Source: CAG-170 sp022779365 (GTDB taxonomy: Bacteria; Bacillota; Clostridia; Oscillospirales; Oscillospiraceae). From it: DNA of 64,000 bases. Where the stretch lies: assembly GCA_022779365.1 (NCBI GenBank), contig JALFSI010000040.1:1-64000 (forward strand), in the 5' to 3' direction. The position numbers and the translations under genes were made by a program. Of the stretch, positions 42,834 through 50,339 are shown piece by piece (position 1 is the first letter of the stretch; each line of letters opens with the position of its first letter). Below the pieces are notes generated by a model. The model was not told the DNA's origin, did no database searches, and saw only the letters and a program-made list of their open reading frames with translations.

Positions 42834-43508
42834 TTATTGAAACAGGATACTCAGCGCGATCAATATCTGCGCCATGTAGTACAGAATGTGCAGTACGGCG
42901 TTGCGGTAGGGGTGATCCTCCTTGCCGAACGAGAGCGCGACGAGCATATTATCGCTCAACGAGAAGCACAGCCCGCCGAGGAAAAACAGGAACAGCGCCC
43001 GGTCGGAGATCTGGAACGCGCCGCACAGCGCGCACGCCGTCATAAACAGCACCTCGCCGATGTACACCACGCCAAACGGCGTGATGCGCCCCGCGCGCAC
43101 CTGATTGGCGCGGGAATAAAACGCCGCCGCGCCCAGCGCGATGAGCGTGATGGGGATGGCGAGCATCCACGCGTCCGGGCTGCGCTCGAAAATCGCCAGA
43201 ATATAAAAGACGTGCCCGGTGAAAAACGCCGCCGTACCCGCCAAAAAGAATGCCGTGCGCGTTTTCTGCCACAAAAAGCGCAGCGCCAGCAGCACGTCGC
43301 CCAGCAGCCCGAACAGCAGTCCAAGCTGGACAAAATCGGCAAACGCTGAGCCCTCGCGCAGGTGCGCACAGTACCTCCCGAGCAGCACAAAGCAGCACGA
43401 GGCAAGCGTTTTGAGCAGCACGCTCATGCCGCTGCGCTGCCGGTAGGACTGCATGATAAAGGCGGTCTCGAGCACCGTTCCGGCTGCGACAAGCAAAATC
43501 GGGATCAT
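42834..43508 (-). CDS. YhhN/TMEM86 family membrane protein
   Basis: A 224-aa protein with about eight hydrophobic helices and the family pattern GLLFGLLGDVLLAL, FFTGHVFYI and FFLGGLCFSLSDNMLV. Human TMEM86 proteins are lysoplasmalogenases; bacterial activity is plausible, since many Clostridia make plasmalogens, but unproven. The start at 43508 follows GGAGGTCGTGCCG; the frame extends to 43568 without a ribosome site. Confidence 0.8.
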   Translation of the reverse strand: MIPILLVAAGTVLETAFIMQSYRQRSGMSVLLKTLASCCFVLLGRYCAHLREGSAFADFVQLGLLFGLLGDVLLALRFLWQKTRTAFFLAGTAAFFTGHVFYILAIFERSPDAWMLAIPITLIALGAAAFYSRANQVRAGRITPFGVVYIGEVLFMTACALCGAFQISDRALFLFFLGGLCFSLSDNMLVALSFGKEDHPYRNAVLHILYYMAQILIALSILFQ

Positions 43509-43570
43509 CGGCACGACCTCCTGAGCTTTGGATAGAAGTATGATACCATCCGCGCTCCGTCGTGTCAACG

Positions 43571-43602
43571 AAAAGCGCGGACGCCGCAGCGTCCGCGCAG
43601 AT
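43571..43602 (-). terminator. terminator of the DegV gene
   Basis: GCGCGGACGC and GCGTCCGCGC arms with a 4-base loop; TTTTC on the minus-strand side. Confidence 0.7.
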
Positions 43603-43611
43603 GTTCCGTAT

Positions 43612-44487
43612 TCAGCGTTCAGAACCGAGGAAGAAGATCGCCAGCGTGCCGGGACCCGAGTGCGAGCCGATGACCGGCCCGACGTAGTTGATGAGGATGT
43701 CCTTCACGCCCAGGCGCGTGCGCATCAGCTCGGCGGCGTATTCCGCGTCCGCCTGGCAGTCGCCGTGGCTGATAAACACGGTCTGCGACGCGATGTCGAT
43801 GCCGGTCTTTTCCATGCGGTCGATGAGCGCGGAGATGGACGCCTTGCGCCCGCGTGCCTTGCTGACGTTGATGAGATGACCGTCGTTATCGACGTGCATG
43901 ACGGGCTTTAACTGCAGCGCCGTGCCCAGCAGCGCCGTCGCCGCCGAGACGCGCCCGCCGCGCTTGAGGAACATCAGATCCTCCACCGTGAACCAGTGGC
44001 ACAGGTGCAGCTTGTTGTCCTCCAGATACTGCGCGAGCTCCTCGATGCTCGCACCCGCGTTTTTCTTCTGCACGGCGTGATGCACCAGCAGACCCTGACC
44101 GAGCGAGGCACAGAGGCTGTCCACGGTGAGGATGGTGCGCTCGGGGTATTTTTCGCGCAGCTCCGCCGCCGCGATGCAGCCGGACTGGTATGTGGTGCTC
44201 AGACCCGACGAAAAACCGATATACAAAATGTCGATGCCCGCCTGCAGGACCGGCTCCATCTCCGCGCGGAACGCCTCCGGGTTCACGGCGCTGGTGGAAG
44301 CGGGCGTGCCCGCGCGCAGGGCGGCGTAAAAGTCGGAGAAGGCGATCTCACGCCCGTCCAGCTCGTTGCGGTAGCTTTTTCCGTTCATCTGAACGGTGAG
44401 GGGGACAACATGAAGCTCATATGCGTCCGCTCGCTCCTGCGGCAGGTCGCAGGAGGAATCGGTAAAGATCTGATAAGTCTGACTCAT
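43612..44487 (-). CDS. DegV family fatty-acid-binding protein
   Basis: A 291-aa DegV protein. The N-terminal SSCDLP, the fatty-acid pocket motif TSAVNPEAF and the C-terminal GPVIGSHSGPGTLAIFF are typical. DegV/FakB proteins bind a fatty acid and present it to the FakA kinase; no fakA is adjacent. Start after AAAGGACGAGTCCC. It diverges from the carboxypeptidase gene. Confidence 0.88.
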   Translation of the reverse strand: MSQTYQIFTDSSCDLPQERADAYELHVVPLTVQMNGKSYRNELDGREIAFSDFYAALRAGTPASTSAVNPEAFRAEMEPVLQAGIDILYIGFSSGLSTTYQSGCIAAAELREKYPERTILTVDSLCASLGQGLLVHHAVQKKNAGASIEELAQYLEDNKLHLCHWFTVEDLMFLKRGGRVSAATALLGTALQLKPVMHVDNDGHLINVSKARGRKASISALIDRMEKTGIDIASQTVFISHGDCQADAEYAAELMRTRLGVKDILINYVGPVIGSHSGPGTLAIFFLGSER

Positions 44488-44602
44488 GGGACTCGTCCTT
44501 TCTGAATGTACAATTTGGGATATTAAAGCGCTGTCATTTTAACAGCCGCGCCACCGAAATTCCAGAACAGATCGGGAAAAGCGGTTCTACGATTTCTGCG
44601 CG

Positions 44603-44623
44603 CATTCTACTCCCAGTAGAATG
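44603..44623. promoter_or_regulatory. 21-bp palindromic operator candidate
   Basis: A perfect CATTCTACT-CCC-AGTAGAATG palindrome in the divergent region between the DegV and carboxypeptidase genes. A related sequence (ATTCTACTGCCGGTAGAGT) lies upstream of the Xre-type membrane regulator at 58830-58848. Confidence 0.5.
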
Positions 44624-44673
44624 GCGGTATTTTTTCGTTTTTCTATGTAAATTCTGAATTTTTCAAAAGAAAT

Positions 44674-44702
44674 TTGCAAGCCTTACACAACTGTGATATG
44701 AT
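44674..44702 (+). promoter_or_regulatory. promoter of the carboxypeptidase gene
   Basis: TTGCAA (44674-44679) and TATGAT (44697-44702), spacer 17 bp. Transcription would start near 44709, which rules out translation from the ATG at 44703. Confidence 0.65.
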
Positions 44703-44732
44703 ATGGCTACTAACGCGAAAGCAGGAATGAAT

Positions 44733-45860
44733 ATGCCCCAGGAAGAAAAAACGACCCGCAGCCGCCGCGCTGTCAGCACGGCGCTGCTGCTGCTTCTCAT
44801 CGCCGCCGCCATGGCGGGCGTGGTATTTTTGGTGGTGCGGATGATGCACTACAGCGCGAGCGCGACCATCCAGCCGTCGCCCACGCAGGCAGAACCCGTG
44901 ACGCAGCCAGAGCCCACGCAGGAAGCGCCGGAAGCGCCCGCCGAGGATGCGCAGCCGTCGGAGGAAACGCCGGTCGAGGAAACACCGGCAGACGAACCGC
45001 CCGCCGAAGAGCCGTCCGCTGATCCGCAGCCGTCGGAGTCCGGCGAAAAAACCGACCCCTACGCCGCGGAGACGGACGAGACGCGCACGCTCGATCTGGA
45101 GCTGTACAGCGCCGGGGCGATCCTCATCGACGCGGAAACGAACACCGTCCTCTGTGAAAAAGACCCCGACGCCAAAATTTATCCGGCGTCGATGACGAAG
45201 ATCCTCACCGCGCTCGTCGCGTGCGAGCAGATCGACGACCTGGACGACACGTTCCGCATGACGCAGGCGATCATTGACCCGATCTACCTCGCGGACCTGA
45301 CGATGGCGGGCTTTGTGGACGGCGAGGACGTGCCGCTGCGCGAGCTGATCTACGGCGCGATCCTGCCCTCCGGCGCGGAGGCGACCGAGGCGCTGGCGAT
45401 CTACATCGCCGGGTCAGAGGAAGCCTTCGCCGAGCTGATGAACGAAAAGGCGCAGGAGCTGGGACTCACCACGGCGCATTTCGTGGACGCGAGCGGGCTG
45501 CACAATGACGAGCACTACTGCACCATCCGCGATATGGCGGTCATTTTGCAGGCGGCGCTCGATAACGACCTCTGCCGCGAGGTGCTCTCCACCGCGCGCT
45601 ACACAACGCCCCCGACGAACAAGCACCCCGACGGCGTGGAGATGTTCAACAAATTCCTTGTCCGCGCGCAGGGGCAGGAGCTGAACGGCGCGCAGATCAT
45701 TGCTGCCAAGACCGGCTATACCGCGCAGGCAGGCAACTGCTGCGCCAGCTACGGCGTCAGCCCGAAGGGGCGCAAATGCATCTGCGTCACCGCCAATGCC
45801 TGGACGAGCTGGTATACCGTCTACGACCATGTGGCGCTGTACAGCCAGTACGCGGATTAA
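44733..45860 (+). CDS. D-alanyl-D-alanine carboxypeptidase (family S11)
   Basis: A 375-aa membrane-anchored penicillin-binding protein. One N-terminal helix (about residues 13-36), a long Glu/Pro-rich spacer (about 45-115), then the peptidase domain. The nucleophile motif is SMTK (in YPASMTKILTALVA) and the KTG triad is in AKTGYTAQAGN. The second motif reads SGA (ILPSGAEATEAL) where SxN is usual. It trims peptidoglycan stem peptides outside the cell. The start at 44733 follows GCAGGA; the ATG at 44703 lies at the -10 box. Confidence 0.85.
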   Translation: MPQEEKTTRSRRAVSTALLLLLIAAAMAGVVFLVVRMMHYSASATIQPSPTQAEPVTQPEPTQEAPEAPAEDAQPSEETPVEETPADEPPAEEPSADPQPSESGEKTDPYAAETDETRTLDLELYSAGAILIDAETNTVLCEKDPDAKIYPASMTKILTALVACEQIDDLDDTFRMTQAIIDPIYLADLTMAGFVDGEDVPLRELIYGAILPSGAEATEALAIYIAGSEEAFAELMNEKAQELGLTTAHFVDASGLHNDEHYCTIRDMAVILQAALDNDLCREVLSTARYTTPPTNKHPDGVEMFNKFLVRAQGQELNGAQIIAAKTGYTAQAGNCCASYGVSPKGRKCICVTANAWTSWYTVYDHVALYSQYAD

Positions 45861-45925
45861 GCGTGTCAAAAACACTTTTTTGACACGCTCAGCAGCCCGG
45901 GCATTTTAATGCCCGGGCTGCTCAT
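45861..45925. terminator. terminator pair including the repeated 32-nt hairpin
   Basis: The hairpin GCGTGTCAAAAACACTTTTT... (45861-45890) is identical to 143-173 apart from its edges. It is followed by a second GC-rich hairpin (CAGCCCGGGCATT... / ...CCCGGGCTG, about 45893-45920) and T-run. It lies between the convergent carboxypeptidase and phosphatase-GNAT genes. Confidence 0.75.
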
Positions 45926-45927
45926 TT

Positions 45928-46905
45928 TTACAATTTCGGCACGCGGAGGTCTTTTGTCCAAAGCACCTGCGAGCCGGTTTGCTGTGCCTCGAAGCCCTGC
46001 TCGCGGAAGAAGTGCTCGGCGGGGTGGGACGCGGCGAGGGTTGCGCTGGTCGTCTGCACGCCGCGCCCGCGCAGGGCGCTGATCGCCTGACCGAGAAGCT
46101 GCGGTCCGAGCGCCACGCCGCGGTGTCCGTCCGCAAGCTCCAGCGTCAAAAGCTCACCTGTCTCCAGATCGACCGCCACGCGCCCGACGGCGCGGTCGCG
46201 CAGGATCGCGTCCCAGCAGCCGGGAGAAGCCTCCGTATAGCGCAGGTTAAAATCCCGGCTGTCGCCGCCGCGCCGCCACCATTTCTGCCGCGCAAAGGTC
46301 GAAAGCGCCTCCGGGATGTGCGAGGCGTCGTTGAGATACACGATCCGCCAGCCGCCGTTTTCGTATTCCAGAAGCGACACGGCGGTGTTGTCGCAATATG
46401 GCGTGGGCGCGCCGCCGGTGAGGACGCGCAGCGCCCGTCCCAGCACGCACGCGTGCGAAAAGACCGCCGCCGTACCGCCCGCGTTTTCGCGCGCGATGTC
46501 GCCCAGCGCGCGCAGAAAGCGCGCCGTCATGGGCGTGTAGCGCTCCGCGCCGTGGACGTGCCAGCGCACGGGGTCTTTGGAAAACGCGGCAAAATTCTCC
46601 GCGTCATATTCCTCCAGCCAGCCGAACGGCACATCCTCCCACACGCCCGCCGCCACCTCGCGCAGCCGCGCGTCCGGGTGCAGCGGCAGCGCCTTTGCCA
46701 GCCAGACTGCCTCGGCGGTCTTGCGCGTGCGGAACAGGTCGCTCGCGTAACAGGCGTTCACCTCTTCGCGCTCAAAGCGCCTGCGCAGGCACTCGATCTG
46801 CCGCTTGCCGTTTTCCGTTATCAGAGAATCATACTGCCCGTGGAAGCGGCGGTAGTAATTGCCCTCCGCCTCCGCGTGGCGCACCAGAAAAATTCGTGTT
46901 TTCAT
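45928..46905 (-). CDS. histidine phosphatase - GNAT acetyltransferase fusion
   Basis: A 325-aa two-domain protein. The N-terminal half (about 1-200) is a phosphoglycerate-mutase-like histidine phosphatase: LVRHAEAEGN carries the nucleophilic His, and the second His lies in AVFSHACVLG. The C-terminal half (about 215-320) is a GNAT fold: VGRVAVDLETGELLTLELAD, then GVALGPQLLGQAI in the acetyl-CoA loop position and HFFREQGFEA. Start ATG at 46905; a GTG at 46911 is an alternative overlapping the PyrF-like stop. Substrates of both domains are unknown. Confidence 0.8.
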   Translation of the reverse strand: MKTRIFLVRHAEAEGNYYRRFHGQYDSLITENGKRQIECLRRRFEREEVNACYASDLFRTRKTAEAVWLAKALPLHPDARLREVAAGVWEDVPFGWLEEYDAENFAAFSKDPVRWHVHGAERYTPMTARFLRALGDIARENAGGTAAVFSHACVLGRALRVLTGGAPTPYCDNTAVSLLEYENGGWRIVYLNDASHIPEALSTFARQKWWRRGGDSRDFNLRYTEASPGCWDAILRDRAVGRVAVDLETGELLTLELADGHRGVALGPQLLGQAISALRGRGVQTTSATLAASHPAEHFFREQGFEAQQTGSQVLWTKDLRVPKL

Positions 46906-46907
46906 GC

Positions 46908-47828
46908 TCACAGCACCGTCACATAGCCCAAGATCTGCGTCCGCATTTTTTCCGCCGCCAGCCGCGCCTGCTCAGCAAAATCCGTGCCGTCGCCGCCCTG
47001 CTTCTGGTATGCGTAGAGGATGCTCCTGCCCGCCATGATCGCCGCGCCGTGCCCGAGGCGGTCAAAGGCGTACTGCGTGTCGCGGATCGCGCCGCCCTGC
47101 GCGCCGAAGCCCGGCACGAGCAAAAACAGCCGGTCATATTTCTGCCGCAGCGAGCGCAGCACCGGCGCGTTCGTCAGCCCCGCGACGATGCCGATCTGCG
47201 AATAGTCGTTGCGCCCGAACAGATCGCCGCTCCAGCGCATGGCGAGGTCCGCCATCACCTGATACACCACGCGGTCGCCGGACAGCAGATCCTGCACCTC
47301 GCGCGCGGATTTGTTGGAGCTGCGCGCGATGAGGAATACCGTTTTGCCCGCCGCGCAGAATTTGGTGAACGGCTTTGCGCCGTCGCTGCCGAGATAGGCG
47401 CTTAAAATCACGCCGTCACAGGGATAGGGCGTGAAGGCGGTGTCGCCGATCTTCAATTCGCCGAAGCAGCTCTTCGCCAGCGTGTCCACCGCGGGCGGCA
47501 GGTCGCAGCGCATGAGGTCCAGCAGCACATAATAGCCCTTTTCGCGCGCGCAGCGCAGCACGTCCTGCATCGCGGCGACGCCCGCCGCGCCGAGCGCGAA
47601 AAAGCAGCCCGATTCCACGCTCACCGCCGGGACGCTCTCGACCAGCGCGTCCAGGATCGCAAAGCAGAACCGGCGATAGCTCTCCGCCGCCGCGTCCAGC
47701 GTATCGCCCAATTCCGCGCGCGCCTGCGCCAGCAGGTACGGCGGCAGCAGCGACAGCTCCGGGCACAGCGCCACGATGCTGGGGTTTTTCAGCTTGCGGA
47801 TCTTCGCCTGTAATTCGTCGATGCCCAT
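46908..47828 (-). CDS. PyrF-like (orotidine-5'-phosphate decarboxylase family) protein with degenerate active site
   Basis: A 306-aa homologue of type-2 OMP decarboxylase. The overall match is good (SAYLGSDGAKPFTKF, ARSSNKSAREVQDL, LVPGFGAQGGA, SILYAY), but the catalytic positions differ. The GLDP entry motif is ALCP, the first catalytic Lys position reads AVSVESG, and the D-x-K-x-x-D motif is DLMRCD, so both lysines are missing. It should not decarboxylate OMP; a binding or other role is likely. Start after AAAAGGAG. It is cotranscribed with the phosphatase-GNAT gene. Confidence 0.8.
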   Translation of the reverse strand: MGIDELQAKIRKLKNPSIVALCPELSLLPPYLLAQARAELGDTLDAAAESYRRFCFAILDALVESVPAVSVESGCFFALGAAGVAAMQDVLRCAREKGYYVLLDLMRCDLPPAVDTLAKSCFGELKIGDTAFTPYPCDGVILSAYLGSDGAKPFTKFCAAGKTVFLIARSSNKSAREVQDLLSGDRVVYQVMADLAMRWSGDLFGRNDYSQIGIVAGLTNAPVLRSLRQKYDRLFLLVPGFGAQGGAIRDTQYAFDRLGHGAAIMAGRSILYAYQKQGGDGTDFAEQARLAAEKMRTQILGYVTVL

Positions 47829-47958
47829 AACATTCACGCTCCTTTTTGGATATTTTATCACAAAATTCGAGCGCGTGCAATGCGCCAGAGGCGCAGACAG
47901 AATTTACTGCGGTTTTTTGCCGCGCCGCGCCGCATACTAACTGCGGAGGCGATGATAA

Positions 47959-48123
47959 ATGCAGGTCAAATCGTTTGTGCTCACGATGGGTGCGGGCGTT
48001 GCCATCGGTGCGCTGGGCGCGATGATGCTGCCGAAGAGCAGCCCGGTCTACCACGCGGCGAAGGACGCGGCGAACACCATCAAATCCGAGGCGGAAAAAG
48101 CCATGCAGTCCATGGCAAACTGA
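47959..48123 (+). CDS. small membrane protein, 54 aa
   Basis: A short gene with an excellent GGAGG site 8 bases before the ATG. One hydrophobic helix (about residues 5-24, FVLTMGAGVAIGALGAMMLP) is followed by a charged helix (HAAKDAANTIKSEAEKAM). The layout resembles YtxH-type stress proteins, but it is too short to assign. A terminator follows directly. Confidence 0.7.
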   Translation: MQVKSFVLTMGAGVAIGALGAMMLPKSSPVYHAAKDAANTIKSEAEKAMQSMAN

Positions 48124-48129
48124 GCCGGG

Positions 48130-48164
48130 CGGAGCGGTCACAGGTTTTGTGACCGCTCCGTTTG
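48130..48164 (+). terminator. terminator of the small membrane protein gene
   Basis: CGGAGCGGTCAC and GTGACCGCTCCG arms, loop AGGTTTT, followed by TTTG. Confidence 0.75.
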
Positions 48165-48218
48165 CATTTTGGAGGGCGGTATGATAAGATAAGAAAAAAC
48201 CGAAAAGGAGACCGCACC

Positions 48219-48698
48219 ATGGATTACAAGGAGCTGCTGGAGCAGAGTATCCGCGAAGAGGAGACCTACGTTTTTTCCGACTTTTCCCGCAAGGACGTCT
48301 GGGAGCTCGGCTGCGCGCTGGTGCAGTCCGCATCGCAGATGGAAGGACCGATCGCCGTGGAGATCGAGCTCAACGGCACGCTGGTTTTCCGCTATTACCC
48401 CGAGGGGACGGGCAAATTCCATGAGCAGTGGCTCGCACGCAAGCGCAACACCGTCCGCGTGACGGAGCACAGCACCATGCGCATCGCCGCCGACCTGAAA
48501 TCCCGCGGCGTGACGATGCTGGAGGATATGCGCCTTGACCCGATGGACTACGCTGACTGCGGCGGCGGCTTCCCGCTGCGCATCCGCGGCGGTTGCGTGA
48601 TCGGCAGCATTGCAACATCGGGTCTGCCCGATGTGCGCGACAACGCCGCCCTCATCGGCGGGCTGAAGATCTTCTTCGAAAAGCACCCGCAGAAATAA
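48219..48698 (+). CDS. UPF0303 / heme-degrading-domain protein
   Basis: A 159-aa protein of the HbpS-like/UPF0303 fold. Typical text includes KDVWELGCALVQSA, RKRNTVRVTEHSTMRI and the C-terminal GCVIGSIATSGLPDVRDN. Relatives are described as heme-binding or uncharacterised. Start after AAAAGGAG. Monocistronic, between two terminators. Confidence 0.85.
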   Translation: MDYKELLEQSIREEETYVFSDFSRKDVWELGCALVQSASQMEGPIAVEIELNGTLVFRYYPEGTGKFHEQWLARKRNTVRVTEHSTMRIAADLKSRGVTMLEDMRLDPMDYADCGGGFPLRIRGGCVIGSIATSGLPDVRDNAALIGGLKIFFEKHPQK

Positions 48699-48714
48699 AA
48701 GATGAACCCGGGAG

Positions 48715-48741
48715 GAACAAAAGTTCCTCCCGGGTTTTGCG
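48715..48741 (+). terminator. terminator of the UPF0303 gene
   Basis: AACCCGGGAGGAAC and GTTCCTCCCGGGTT with a short A-rich loop, followed by TT. Confidence 0.8.
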
Positions 48742-48983
48742 ACTCCAAGGCTTTCCCCAGTCACGATTCTTTTGTCATGTGCTGCACTTGATATGATAAT
48801 GCAAGCGTTGGACAATTGCAGGCTTGCCGCAACGCACCGTAAAAACGGACGCGCCTGCCGCACGGGTCGATGCGACGCCCGCAGGCTAGTTTCGAGGCGC
48901 AACCGCGCGCAGCGCCGGAAGGGGTGAGAAGGTGTACGTTTTGCCGCACCACCGGGCGGCGCTCTGCGAACCTGCGACGTTCT

Positions 48984-49037
48984 GATCCCTTCAGTCAGCT
49001 CCGCTGACAGCTTCCCTTGATCACCAAGGGAAGCCTT
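48984..49037. repeat. REP-like intergenic repeat
   Basis: Two consecutive short hairpins: TCAGTCAGCT/AGCTGACA-like and CTTCCCTTGATCACCAAGGG. The second hairpin core, GATCACCAAGGG(G)A(A)GCC, recurs at 38977-38994. Such sequences are scattered between genes in Oscillospiraceae genomes. The rest of 48742-49092 holds no gene. Confidence 0.5.
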
Positions 49038-49092
49038 GAACTTCTGCAAATCGCTGCTGCCAAATACACGGCGAATTTGCCGTAATGCGGCG

Positions 49093-49287
49093 CTATCTCC
49101 ACTCGTCGGCTTTCGGAAACACCAACTGCACAGCGTCCGGCTGGCTGACATATACGTCCTCGGCTTCCAGCAATGCTTGCCGCAGTGTTTGCGCGGCATC
49201 ATGCGCCAGTGGAATCCTTTCCAGCGGCTCGATCACGTCATCGATCGCGCCGCACAAAATTGCATACATTTTTCGATAGTCTGCCAT
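49093..49287 (-). CDS. small conserved protein, 64 aa
   Basis: A short, mainly helical protein starting MADYRKMYAILCGAIDDVIE, with an acidic C-terminal half. It resembles from memory the many small 'KMY...I' proteins of gut Firmicutes whose role is unknown. Start after AGGAGGCGCAGTG. It diverges from an Xre regulator; the shared region has three spaced palindromes and a promoter for this gene (TTGACG at 49352-49357 and TAAAAT at 49329-49334 on the minus strand). Confidence 0.65.
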   Translation of the reverse strand: MADYRKMYAILCGAIDDVIEPLERIPLAHDAAQTLRQALLEAEDVYVSQPDAVQLVFPKADEWR

Positions 49288-49308
49288 CACTGCGCCTCCT
49301 ACTTCTAC

Positions 49309-49418
49309 ACCCGAAAACGGGTAACTCTATTTTATATAAAATAACTGCGTTCGTCAACCCATATTCGGGTAATTCCCAACGGATCACCTGCTATGATAGC
49401 ATCAACCCGTAAACGGGT
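49309..49418. promoter_or_regulatory. three phased operators between small protein and Xre genes
   Basis: ACCCGAAAACGGGT (49309-49322), ACCCATATTCGGGT (49357-49370) and ACCCGTAAACGGGT (49405-49418) share the pattern ACCCR-N4-CGGGT and begin exactly 48 bp apart. The middle one touches the -35 box of the minus-strand promoter; the third precedes the Xre start and follows a TATGAT box (49392-49397). They are likely bound by the Xre protein. Confidence 0.7.
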
Positions 49419-49442
49419 AGCTTGTCAGTGAGGGTGGTGCGT

Positions 49443-49691
49443 GTGGACTATTCGCAGCTTTATGTGCGGCGCATTCGCAGCCTTTGCCGCGCGCACGGGA
49501 TCAGCATCAACCGGCTGGCGGGCATCAGCGGCGTCAAGCAGTCTACGCTGGATAACATCGTGCGTGGGCTGACGAAAAATCCCCGCGTGGCGACGCTCCA
49601 CCGCATCGCGCTCGCGTTCGGCATGACGTTGGCAGAATTTCTGGATTTCCCGGAGCTGAACGAGTACGCGTTCGATGAGGATGATGAATAA
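49443..49691 (+). CDS. Xre-family HTH repressor, 82 aa
   Basis: A small regulator made almost entirely of one Cro/C1-type helix-turn-helix (about residues 5-65): RAHGISINRLAGISGVKQST and TLDNIVRG. The C-terminus is acidic (YAFDEDDE). Start GTG at 49443 after AGGGTGG; upstream TTG in the same frame is less likely. Probably controls itself and the divergent 64-aa gene through the three palindromes. Confidence 0.8.
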   Translation: MDYSQLYVRRIRSLCRAHGISINRLAGISGVKQSTLDNIVRGLTKNPRVATLHRIALAFGMTLAEFLDFPELNEYAFDEDDE

Positions 49692-49733
49692 AAAATCCCC
49701 GCTGCGTTCACACGCGGCGGGGACTGCTTTTTA
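49691..49733. terminator. bidirectional terminator
   Basis: TCCCCGCTGCGT and ACGCGGCGGGGA arms with TCAC loop, A-run before and T-run after. It serves the convergent Xre and radical SAM genes. Confidence 0.8.
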
Positions 49734-49735
49734 TC

Positions 49736-50338
49736 TCAGGCTTCGTAGGGGCGGATGCGGAGCGTCGCACCGACGGCGCGGCAGATGCTGCGGGCTTTTT
49801 CCTGCTCCTCCGGCGTGGTGACCTGATCGACGACCGTCATCACGACGTGCGGGACGCAGCGCGCACACTCCTTCGTGAACTTTAACATCGCGTCATACGA
49901 CCCGATGCCGAACTTCGGACGGCACACCTTCTGGTATTCCTCGGCATTCGTCGCGTTCAGGCTGACGGATACGCAGTCGATCTTGCCCGCCAGCCACGGC
50001 GCGGTCGGCTCGCCCCAGATGAGGTCCGCAAGTCCGTTCGTGTTGATGCGGATGGGAATGCTGCTGCGCGTTTTGAGCCACGCGGCTACCTCCAGCAGCT
50101 CCGGCAGGCGCTCGGTCGGCTCGCCGTAGCCGCAGAACACGACCTCTTCCTTCTCGGAAAGATCCCATGCCGCCAGCGACTGCTCGACCTCCTCCACCGT
50201 CGGCTCGCGCTCGAGCCACAGCGGGCCAGAGCCGTAGACGCTCGGTCCGTGCTGCCGCAGGCAGAACGTGCACGCGCACGGGCAGCGGTTGGTCATGTTC
50301 ACATAGATACCGTTTCGTACCGGATAGGTGATGGTCAT
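49736..50338 (-). CDS. TatD-linked radical SAM protein
   Basis: A 200-aa compact radical SAM enzyme. The cluster motif CPCACTFCLR is at residues 19-28, followed by VVFCGYGEPTER and the strand IRINTNGLADL. It matches the TatD-family-nuclease-associated radical SAM group by these motifs and by its neighbour, the ECF S component 1 bp upstream. The reaction is unknown. No tatD gene is in this window. Confidence 0.8.
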   Translation of the reverse strand: MTITYPVRNGIYVNMTNRCPCACTFCLRQHGPSVYGSGPLWLEREPTVEEVEQSLAAWDLSEKEEVVFCGYGEPTERLPELLEVAAWLKTRSSIPIRINTNGLADLIWGEPTAPWLAGKIDCVSVSLNATNAEEYQKVCRPKFGIGSYDAMLKFTKECARCVPHVVMTVVDQVTTPEEQEKARSICRAVGATLRIRPYEA

Positions 50339-50339
50339 T

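Noticed and set aside
44703..44705. ATG as start of the carboxypeptidase
   Set aside because: It touches the -10 box of a clear promoter, so it lies upstream of the transcription start.
47416..48333. 305-aa minus-strand open frame
   Set aside because: Shadow in another frame of the PyrF-like gene and across two plus-strand genes.
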